A DNA stretch of 39,313 nt, taken from NCBI GenBank assembly GCA_947303055.1, contig CAMYXV010000009.1, forward strand, positions 1-39,313, written 5' to 3'. A program made the position numbers and the translations under genes. The DNA comes from an uncultured Bacteroidales bacterium (lineage in GTDB: Bacteria > Bacteroidota > Bacteroidia > Bacteroidales > F082). The notes beneath the pieces are model-generated. The model was not told where the DNA came from, made no database searches, and saw nothing but the letters and a program-made list of their open reading frames with translations. Below are positions 8,459 to 14,833 of the stretch, one piece after another. How positions within the stretch are numbered: position 1 is the first letter of the stretch; the number at the start of each line of letters is the position of its first letter.

Positions 8459-11377
8459 CTATTGCAAAACCTTATAACCCAACCGACTCATTTTCTCAAC
8501 TTCGAGCGACGGTTGTCCAAACTCTTCAGTAACCTTGCCCAAAAGCAGATACACGCCGTCGCCTTGGAACGGCCATGCCTTCAGCACCTGCGGGAAATGC
8601 ACAGTGTCGAAAGCCTCACCTGTGACATCCACGAAGGTGCCAAGTGCCATCTGGTCACCTTTGCAGGTGCGGACATACTTCACCGTCACCAGCTTGCCCA
8701 GCATCCGATAATGGCTCCCCACAAAATTCAACATCTGACAGGCCATCAGCTCACCACGGAACTTAGTCTTCAACAGGTCAAACCATGTCAAAGTGACGGG
8801 AAAACCGTACAATTCTATCTCGTCGTAAGCGTTCTGCAAAGCATTAACGCTGAAATCGGGGAACTCAAAATGCTGGTTTTCCATTGGGAAGAGGGTCTCG
8901 GGCTGTTCTTTTTTGCCATCGCTTTTGTTGAGATGCGCCTGCCACAACAGTTCAGCCTTGGGTTTTTTCGTGAAATCGAATGCACCACCACGAATGAGCA
9001 AGACAAGCTGCTCCATGGTAAACGGCACTCGCGCCATGAAGTCCTCCAAGCTGGCAAAAGGTCCCCGCGCCTCGCGCTCCGCAAGGAAACGCTCCACAAA
9101 ATGCTGCTCCAAGCCTTGCAAATGCACAAAACCCATGAATATCGTCCTGCCGTTCAAGGTGGTGAGATAGCTGCTTCGGTTGACGCAAGGCAAATGGATC
9201 TTTGCACCCATGCGCCGCGCCTCGTTGAAATAGAACCAAGTCTGATAAAAGCCGCCGAAATTATTTATCACAGCTACTTGAAACTCAAGTGGATAGTGAC
9301 TTTTCAAATAGAGACTCTGGTAGCTCTCCACCGCATACGAAGCCGAGTGTGCCTTGGAAAAAGAATAGCCCGAAAACGACTCAATCTGCCGCCATAACTC
9401 GAGCACCAAGTCATCGGGATAGCCTTTGGCTTTGCAGTTATCGAAAAAGCGCTGTTTAACCTCCTCAAATTCAAATTTGTCACGCATCTTATGGCCCATC
9501 ATGCGGCGCAGCACATCGGCCTCAGCCAAATCCAAACCTGCAAAGTAATGTCCCACCTTGAGTACATCCTCTTGATAAATCATCACACCATAAGTCTCGG
9601 CCAGCAATTCCTTCAAAATGGGATGTTTATAATCCACTGTCTCAGGATGATGGAATCGGTTGACATATTCCCGCATCATCCCTGACTTGGCCACGCCTGG
9701 CCTAATGATGGAACTGGCAGCAACTAAGGTTTTGTAGTCGCTGCAGCACAACTTGCGCAATAAGCCACGCATTGCTGGACTCTCGATGTAGAAACAGCCG
9801 CAGGTTTCGGCTTTGAGCAGTTGGCGCCGTATCATCTCATCCTGTTTCAGTGCGTTAATTTGGTGAATGTCAATCCGAACACCACGGTTGCGCTCCACCA
9901 TCTCCACCGCATCACGAATGTGGGCGATACCGCGTTGGCTGAGGATGTCCATTTTGTCCAACCCGACTTTCTCAGCCGAATACATATCGTATTGCGTCGT
10001 TGGGAAGCCTTTTGGGGGTAGGTCTAAGGCAGCAAAATCGGTAATGGGATTCTCGGTAATCAGCACGCCACCCGCATGGATGGAACGTTGGCGCGGGAAG
10101 TCGTGGAGACGCTCGGCAAACGACAGAATCTGCTGCCCGATGAAATATTGTTGGGCAAACTCCTTCGGATTGCGTTCCATCTGGTCGATTTCGCCTTTAG
10201 GTAAGCCGAACACCTTACCCAATTCACGACAAAGTGAGTTGTCCTGAAAAGTGACCGTCGCACCCAACAAGGCCACATGCTCTCGACCATATTTTTTAAA
10301 AATGTAGGCAATGACTTTGTCACGGTCGCGCCACGAGAAATCCAAATCGAAATCAGGCGGGCTGCTACGCTTAGGATTGAGGAAACGCTCAAAATACAGG
10401 TCCAACTCTATTGGGTCTACATCGGTGATTTTCAAGCAGTAAGCCACCACACTATTGGCACCGCTTCCCCGTCCGACATGATAAAAGCCCTGCTTCATGG
10501 CAAAGTCCACGATGTCCGAAGCGATGAGAAAATACGCGCAAAAGCCCATCCGTTCGATAATGTCCAACTCCTTCTCAATGCGACGATAGGCTATTTTATT
10601 TGTCGTTCCATACCGATAAAGCATCCCCTCAAAGGCTTTCTGGTGCAACAACTCCAAGTCGTCATAGACATTGTCCATGAAACAGCGTTTGCTTTTCACG
10701 CTATTGTCCAAGTTGATTTCACACGCATTCAAGATACGTTCCGCATTTTCAATGAGTTGCGGATAAAGGGCAAAGGTGGTTTTCAGTCTCTCAGCGGGCA
10801 GGAAAATCTCATCAGGTGCGGCACAAACGGCAGGCTCAAGGCGCGAAATCAGCACATTATCGTCAATGGCCCTCATGCATTGATGCAACTCAAAATCCTC
10901 TTTTTCTGCAAAGGTCACGGGCTGCATGGCGACCATTTTTTCAAAAGACTTGCAGTTGTACATTTTGGTCAGTTGCGAAAACCGAACACCCAGAAATTCG
11001 TTCTCTTTCAGCGTATTAGGTTTTCGTTTCCCGAAAGGATAAACCACGAAAACATGTTCCCAGTCGGGTGCAATTTCAGGATAGAGCTGCTTGTTGAAAT
11101 TGTGCTGCGTCAGGAAACGGTTTAGTTCGGCGAAACCCGCGTTGTTTTTGGCCAAAGCCACATACAGCAGTTCGTTGCCATTGCGGAACTCCACGCCCAC
11201 GACAGGTCGCACGCCTTTTTTTTGGCATTCCACCACGAAGTCAGCGACACCCATCGTCGTGTTGATGTCAGTCAAAGGCAACGCGGCATAGCCAAGCGCG
11301 GCGGCTTTGTCGACCAAGTCTGCCACCGGCATCGTGCCGTAGCACAGGCTGTTATATGAATGGACGTTTAATAACAT
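8459..11377 (-). CDS. dnaE: Second DNA polymerase III alpha subunit (short DnaE, error-prone type)
   Basis: 972 residues from ATG 11377 (MLLNVHSYNSL). An upstream GTG at 11398 lies inside a large palindrome and is rejected. N-terminal PHP domain (~1-70, with NVHSYNSL), polymerase core with PDFDLDF at 341-347 (Asp344 and Asp346 correspond to the catalytic pair), third catalytic Asp477 in KMDILSQRG, helix-hairpin-helix region, and a C-terminal OB fold (LVTVKYVRTCKGDQMALGTF). It is about 190 residues shorter than replicative DnaE and lacks the tau-binding tail. The PHP motif usually written TDHGN is TDINT here, so the metal site looks incomplete. It follows dinB on the same strand, 83 bases downstream, and faces an S24 repressor. 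This arrangement resembles the dinB/imuB-dnaE2 translesion cassettes of other bacteria. An error-prone repair role is inferred from context and size. Confidence 0.88.
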   Translation of the reverse strand: MLLNVHSYNSLCYGTMPVADLVDKAAALGYAALPLTDINTTMGVADFVVECQKKGVRPVVGVEFRNGNELLYVALAKNNAGFAELNRFLTQHNFNKQLYPEIAPDWEHVFVVYPFGKRKPNTLKENEFLGVRFSQLTKMYNCKSFEKMVAMQPVTFAEKEDFELHQCMRAIDDNVLISRLEPAVCAAPDEIFLPAERLKTTFALYPQLIENAERILNACEINLDNSVKSKRCFMDNVYDDLELLHQKAFEGMLYRYGTTNKIAYRRIEKELDIIERMGFCAYFLIASDIVDFAMKQGFYHVGRGSGANSVVAYCLKITDVDPIELDLYFERFLNPKRSSPPDFDLDFSWRDRDKVIAYIFKKYGREHVALLGATVTFQDNSLCRELGKVFGLPKGEIDQMERNPKEFAQQYFIGQQILSFAERLHDFPRQRSIHAGGVLITENPITDFAALDLPPKGFPTTQYDMYSAEKVGLDKMDILSQRGIAHIRDAVEMVERNRGVRIDIHQINALKQDEMIRRQLLKAETCGCFYIESPAMRGLLRKLCCSDYKTLVAASSIIRPGVAKSGMMREYVNRFHHPETVDYKHPILKELLAETYGVMIYQEDVLKVGHYFAGLDLAEADVLRRMMGHKMRDKFEFEEVKQRFFDNCKAKGYPDDLVLELWRQIESFSGYSFSKAHSASYAVESYQSLYLKSHYPLEFQVAVINNFGGFYQTWFYFNEARRMGAKIHLPCVNRSSYLTTLNGRTIFMGFVHLQGLEQHFVERFLAEREARGPFASLEDFMARVPFTMEQLVLLIRGGAFDFTKKPKAELLWQAHLNKSDGKKEQPETLFPMENQHFEFPDFSVNALQNAYDEIELYGFPVTLTWFDLLKTKFRGELMACQMLNFVGSHYRMLGKLVTVKYVRTCKGDQMALGTFVDVTGEAFDTVHFPQVLKAWPFQGDGVYLLLGKVTEEFGQPSLEVEKMSRLGYKVLQ

Positions 11378-11388
11378 TTCATTTTCTG

Positions 11389-11450
11389 CGGCTGCCACAG
11401 TGTGACAGCCCTACAATCCGTCATGTAGGGCTGTCATATCATGGCAGCCG
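11389..11450. repeat. 62-bp nested palindrome between dinB and dnaE
   Basis: Inner stem TGACAGCCCTACA (11403-11415) pairs perfectly with 11424-11436 around an 8-base loop. Outer stem CGGCTGCCA (11389-11397) pairs perfectly with TGGCAGCCG (11442-11450), with 5-base internal loops between the two stems. No T-run follows on either strand, so it is not a standard terminator. It may be a REP/MITE-like element, a processing site or an attenuator that sets dnaE level relative to dinB. Confidence 0.75.
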
Positions 11451-11460
11451 CATTATGATT

Positions 11461-12597
11461 TTATCCCGCCGCCCGATGAATAATTTGTTCTCCGAAACGT
11501 AATTTGATCTTATCCATCGCGGCATACAAATTTGTCAGTTCTATATTGTCGTCAAACAGAGCAAGTTGCGGTGCACCGCTGACCAATTCACTGAAGCGCA
11601 CTCCAACCAGCCGAATCATCATGCGTCGGTTATAAAGTCTGTCGAAAAGGCTGTTCACCGTTTGCCGCAACACATGGTCGAAGGCGGTATAAGGGATACG
11701 CTGTTGCATGTCGTGCGTGTCGAAGTTGGAGTAGCGGATTTTCACCGTCACGCAGCCCGTCAGCTTGTGTTGTGAACGGAGGTCAAAGCCAAGGGCCTCC
11801 ACCATGCGCGCCAAGCATTGCCGGATAGCGGTCACATCAATAGTATCCTGCTCAAAAGTGCGTTCCTTGCTGATAGACTTTCGTTCTTGATAAGGACAGA
11901 CTGGTGTGCTATCGTGGCCATTGGCCTTCTTCCAGATGTCAAGCCCATGTTTGCCCATGGCGCGCTCCACAGCCAAAGGTGGCAACCGCCTTAACGTGCC
12001 GATTTTCTCTACACCCATCGAACGGAGTAAAGAATAAGTCTTCTCGCCCACCATCGGAATCTTCTGCACCGACAGCGGGTCAAGGAAGCTATTAATATAA
12101 GGTGTAGGCACCTGCAGCTCGCCGTTGGGCTTGGCCTGCCCTGTGGCAATCTTCGACACGGTCTTGTTTTCCGACAGCCCGAAAGAAATCGGCAAACCCG
12201 TTTCTTTGATAATCTTTTGACGCAGCTCGTGCGACCACAGCTGACAGTCGTGGAAGCGATCCATGCCCGTAAGGTCGAGATAGTGTTCGTCGATGGACAT
12301 TTTCTCGTACACGGGCGCGCGGTCGGCGATGATGTCGGTCACCAAACGGGAATAACGGCTGTAGAGTTCCATGTCGCCACGGATAAAAACAGCCTGGGCA
12401 CACAGCTGCCGCGCCATCCGCATCGGCATGGCCGAATGCACCCCGAAACGTCGCGCCTCATAGCTGCACGTCGACACCACACCACGGTCCGACATACCAC
12501 CCACAATGACGGGTTTGCCCTCCAAAGAAGGGTTCACCAAGCGCTCCACCGACACGAAAAAAGTGTCCAAATCCAAATGCAAAATCGTCCTTTCCAT
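11461..12597 (-). CDS. dinB: DNA polymerase IV (Y family, DinB)
   Basis: 378 residues, full length for DinB. The palm begins with ILHLDLDTFF (catalytic Asp9) and the second acidic motif is SIDEHYLDLTG at 101-111 (Asp103, Glu104); the usual residue after the Glu is Ala, here His105. The thumb HhH segment (VQKIPMVGEKTYSLLRSMG) and a little-finger domain follow. A beta-clamp-binding motif QLALF is at 344-348. It performs translesion synthesis at stalled forks with low fidelity. It is divergent from the LexA-like S24 regulator across a 188-base gap with operator-like palindromes, and probably cotranscribed with the downstream dnaE. No clear TAnnTTTG box was found on its strand. Confidence 0.93.
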   Translation of the reverse strand: MERTILHLDLDTFFVSVERLVNPSLEGKPVIVGGMSDRGVVSTCSYEARRFGVHSAMPMRMARQLCAQAVFIRGDMELYSRYSRLVTDIIADRAPVYEKMSIDEHYLDLTGMDRFHDCQLWSHELRQKIIKETGLPISFGLSENKTVSKIATGQAKPNGELQVPTPYINSFLDPLSVQKIPMVGEKTYSLLRSMGVEKIGTLRRLPPLAVERAMGKHGLDIWKKANGHDSTPVCPYQERKSISKERTFEQDTIDVTAIRQCLARMVEALGFDLRSQHKLTGCVTVKIRYSNFDTHDMQQRIPYTAFDHVLRQTVNSLFDRLYNRRMMIRLVGVRFSELVSGAPQLALFDDNIELTNLYAAMDKIKLRFGEQIIHRAAG

Positions 12598-12663
12598 ACT
12601 TCAACAGACTCAGTAGTATTTAAAATTTCCTCTTTTTTTGCTCAAAATGCTTGCATGTTCCAA

Positions 12664-12678
12664 AAAAGTTGTACTTTT
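12664..12678. promoter_or_regulatory. Operator-like palindrome AAAAGT-TGT-ACTTTT overlapping a promoter
   Basis: Perfect 6-base arms around TGT (12664-12669 and 12673-12678). The right arm overlaps the plus-strand -7 box TACTTTTG at 12672-12679. It lies in the divergent gap between dinB and the S24 repressor, where an autoregulatory site would be expected. Binding is inferred. Confidence 0.45.
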
Positions 12679-12679
12679 G
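12672..12679 (+). promoter_or_regulatory. Distal -7 box (TACTTTTG) upstream of the S24 repressor
   Basis: Matches TAnnTTTG, with a partial -33 TTG at 12651-12653. It would give a ~100-base leader for the repressor gene. Confidence 0.4.
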
Positions 12680-12694
12680 ACGAGTTTTTAATCA

Positions 12695-12713
12695 AATTTT
12701 ACGACGTAAATTT
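12695..12713. promoter_or_regulatory. Operator-like palindrome centred on TTTACG-A-CGTAAA
   Basis: A perfect 13-bp palindrome at 12698-12710 (centre 12704), extended by two further pairs to 12695-12713 with one mismatched pair. It lies between the two candidate promoters of the S24 regulator. It is the best candidate for that repressor's binding site, but this is inference from position and symmetry. Confidence 0.5.
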
Positions 12714-12750
12714 AATCATTATATTTGACATAGTGCAACAAAAACCATAA

Positions 12751-12758
12751 TATTTTTG
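12751..12758 (+). promoter_or_regulatory. Proximal -7 box (TATTTTTG) of the S24 repressor
   Basis: Matches TAnnTTTG, 27 bases before the ATG at 12786. A TTTG at 12724-12727 is 23 bases upstream, slightly beyond the usual spacing. Confidence 0.55.
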
Positions 12759-12785
12759 CAATAAATCCATAAACAATTGATAACC

Positions 12786-13595
12786 ATGTATTTCAACAAC
12801 AACATCAAATTCCTCCGCAAACATCGTGGTCGCACCCAAGACGACATCGCTTTTGCCTTGAACATGAAGCGCTCCACGCTGAGCGGCTATGAAAACGGTG
12901 TCTCCGAACCGAATCTGGAGGCCTTAGTGGCTTTCTCGAAGTATTTCGGCATCGCCATTGATACTTTGGTGAAAGTTGATTTGAGCAGCATCAGTCCCAT
13001 CCAACTCTCGCAGTTGGAGCGCGGCTACGACGTGCACCTGAAAGGTAGCAACTTGCGTGTGTTGGCCACCACCGTCAACAACGACAATGACGAGAATATT
13101 GAACTCGTCACCGAGAAAGCCAAAGCGGGCTATGCCACGGGCTTCGCCGACCCTGAGTATATCAAAGTGTTGCCGACATTCACCATGCCTTTCCTTTCGC
13201 GCGACCGCAAGTACCGTACTTTCCAAATCAGCGGCGACTCTATGCTGCCTATCCCTGACGGTTCCTATGTCACCGGAGAGTATGTCGTCGACTGGACCTA
13301 TATCCGCAGCGGCCAACCCTACATCGTCCTCACGCAAGACGACGGCATCGTCTTCAAGATTGTAGAAAACAAAATCGAGCACGAGAACAAACTCACGCTC
13401 AGTTCGCTCAATCCGCTTTATCATCCTTACGACTTGCCCGTCGCCGATATCAAAGAGGTGTGGAAATTCGTGCATTACATCAGCGCAGAGATGCCCGAGC
13501 AGCGCGAAAACCGTTTCCGCGAAGAAGAGCTAATGCAGACCGTGCAAGAACTGAAAAAACAGGTGGCAGAGATACAATTGAAGCTAAATATATAA
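12786..13595 (+). CDS. LexA-like regulator: XRE helix-turn-helix plus S24 self-cleaving peptidase
   Basis: 269 residues from ATG 12786; a TTG three codons earlier is rejected. Residues ~1-62 are an XRE-type HTH (KFLRKHRGRTQDDIAFALNM, SGYENG). The C-terminal half is an S24 domain with Ser152 in QISGDSMLP and Lys191 in DGIVFKIVEN. An Ala114-Gly115 pair (EKAKAGYAT) lies 37 residues before the Ser, as expected for the autocleavage site of LexA/phage-repressor proteins. The C-terminus (~235-269) is a short coiled coil (ELMQTVQELKKQVAEIQLKL). All elements for RecA-stimulated self-cleavage are present. Because it is divergent from dinB-dnaE, control of that pair and of itself is the natural inference. 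It is not canonical LexA: the DNA-binding part is XRE type, as in phage repressors. Confidence 0.88.
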   Translation: MYFNNNIKFLRKHRGRTQDDIAFALNMKRSTLSGYENGVSEPNLEALVAFSKYFGIAIDTLVKVDLSSISPIQLSQLERGYDVHLKGSNLRVLATTVNNDNDENIELVTEKAKAGYATGFADPEYIKVLPTFTMPFLSRDRKYRTFQISGDSMLPIPDGSYVTGEYVVDWTYIRSGQPYIVLTQDDGIVFKIVENKIEHENKLTLSSLNPLYHPYDLPVADIKEVWKFVHYISAEMPEQRENRFREEELMQTVQELKKQVAEIQLKLNI

Positions 13596-13620
13596 GCGAA
13601 TCGGCACAATTTTTGCATTA

Positions 13621-13628
13621 TACATTTG
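13621..13628 (+). promoter_or_regulatory. -7 box (TACATTTG) of the lipoprotein gene
   Basis: Matches TAnnTTTG, 35 bases before the ATG at 13664 and 25 bases after the S24 gene stop. No convincing -33 box is seen. Confidence 0.5.
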
Positions 13629-13640
13629 TTATGTAACAAA
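13625..13640. promoter_or_regulatory. Palindrome TTTGTTA-TG-TAACAAA over the lipoprotein promoter
   Basis: Perfect 7-base arms at 13625-13631 and 13634-13640. The left arm overlaps the -7 box, a position suited to repression. The regulator is unknown. Confidence 0.45.
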
Positions 13641-13663
13641 GAACATTTAAAAATCTAATCGTC

Positions 13664-14656
13664 ATGAAGAAAGTATTTTTTAGTTTGGTGCTCCTCTGCA
13701 GCCTTGCATTGATTGGCACCAGTTGTAAAGACAACAACAATGGAAACAATGGCAACAGCAACGTCACCCCTGAGGTGCAAGCTGGAGCACTGACCGTCGG
13801 CAACAACACCGATAATATCGTCACCGCCAAAGTCGTCAAGTATGGGCAAAAGAGTGCCATTGTCCTCGCTTCCAAGGAGATGACCGCCTCCGACAACGAA
13901 GGTATCGCCATCATTTACAACGGCGACGTCGTCCCTGGCACCTATACGATGGGCAACAACACGAAAGACCCCATCCCCACTGTGGTCGGTTTCCACGAAT
14001 TCAACCTCGGTGAACTGCCCTTCATCATGGGTGCTGACACCCTATTTTATGGCGACACCTATTATTGGATGAATGGTCTGCTCTCCGTCACCGAAAACAA
14101 TGGCACCTACTCTGTCATTCTGTCACAAAGCATGGGCACCAACAACAACGGCCAAACCGTACAGTTGGCCTTGAACTTCAGCGGTACGCTGCCGCCCTAT
14201 ACCTTCGACACAGAGAACAAGTTCAAAATCGGAAACATCGAAAGCCCCATTGGTTTAGCTGGCGTCACAGCGCTTAACGGCTTGAGCTCCTTAGGCCTCG
14301 ATGTCAAGTCGATGCTCTTCATGTCGGCCAACCGCAAGCGCTTCTTCATCGTCAGTTACCTTGGCGGACAACTCGTTGACGGCGAGTACAACCTCGGCTA
14401 CATCGGCACACCTTATCTGCCTGTGTTCCCCTGCGTACATGTTGCCCTCGACGGCGACTTCTGGACCTTCCAGCCTCAGACAGGCTATATCGCCAAGAGC
14501 GGCACCCTGAAAGTCGTCACCAACAACGACGGCACCAAAACCGTCACCATGGAGAACCTCAAACTGAAGAATGTTGAACACGACAACGAGTTCTTCTTCC
14601 CCATCCTCGACGGTTTGCTGCAGTATCATGGGTATATGTATGAATTGAGTCTGTAA
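13664..14656 (+). CDS. Lipoprotein of unknown function
   Basis: 330 residues. The signal peptide ends in a lipobox (LALIGTSC, Cys ~22), followed by an Asn/Gly-rich tether (KDNNNGNNGNSN), so it is a lipid-anchored envelope protein. The remainder is rich in Thr, Asn and Gly with alternating hydrophobic residues, suggesting a beta-sandwich or barrel (for example PGTYTMGNNT, LVDGEYNLGYIG). No recognised catalytic motif is visible and I do not recognise the family. It has its own promoter after the S24 regulator and a structured 3' region, so it is probably a single-gene unit. Confidence 0.8.
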   Translation: MKKVFFSLVLLCSLALIGTSCKDNNNGNNGNSNVTPEVQAGALTVGNNTDNIVTAKVVKYGQKSAIVLASKEMTASDNEGIAIIYNGDVVPGTYTMGNNTKDPIPTVVGFHEFNLGELPFIMGADTLFYGDTYYWMNGLLSVTENNGTYSVILSQSMGTNNNGQTVQLALNFSGTLPPYTFDTENKFKIGNIESPIGLAGVTALNGLSSLGLDVKSMLFMSANRKRFFIVSYLGGQLVDGEYNLGYIGTPYLPVFPCVHVALDGDFWTFQPQTGYIAKSGTLKVVTNNDGTKTVTMENLKLKNVEHDNEFFFPILDGLLQYHGYMYELSL

Positions 14657-14665
14657 GATGTAAGA

Positions 14666-14791
14666 TTCCCCTGCGGGGAATGGAGGGCACCATTAAGCGA
14701 ACAGCGGCGGCTTGTAGCAGTTTACCTTATGTAAGCTCTACATACCGCCGCTTGTTAATTAATTGAATTTGCTCCCTTCCCCGCAAGGGAA
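14666..14791. repeat. Three-hairpin intergenic structure between lipoprotein gene and mutS2
   Basis: Three successive inverted repeats: TTCCCC-TGC-GGGGAA (14666-14680); a long imperfect hairpin with arms 14703-14725 and 14731-14752 around CTTAT, whose outer AGCGGCGG/CCGCCGCT pairs perfectly; and TTCCC-CGCAA-GGGAA (14777-14791). The first and third are similar to each other. The middle one could terminate the lipoprotein transcript, though the following tract (TGTTAATTAATT) is a poor T-run. A repeat element is equally possible. Confidence 0.6.
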
Positions 14792-14805
14792 TCCCATAAA
14801 TTGTG

Positions 14806-14813
14806 TACCTTTG
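14806..14813 (+). promoter_or_regulatory. -7 promoter box (TACCTTTG) of mutS2
   Basis: Matches TAnnTTTG, 20 bases before the GTG at 14834. It lies within the longest open frame (TTG at 14801) and so rules out that start. Confidence 0.6.
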
Positions 14814-14833
14814 CGCCCCAAAACACCCAATCC

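Noticed and set aside
8360-9397. 345-codon open frame on the plus strand
   Set aside because: Antisense to the end of dnaE and the start of the TonB receptor; the translation shows no motif and both minus-strand genes are well supported.
10277-11125. 282-codon open frame on the plus strand
   Set aside because: Antisense to the N-terminal half of dnaE; no plausible start region or protein family.
11378-11398. Extended dnaE start at the GTG 11398
   Set aside because: Falls inside the outer arm of the 62-bp palindrome. DnaE proteins usually begin close to the NVHSY segment, which fits ATG 11377.
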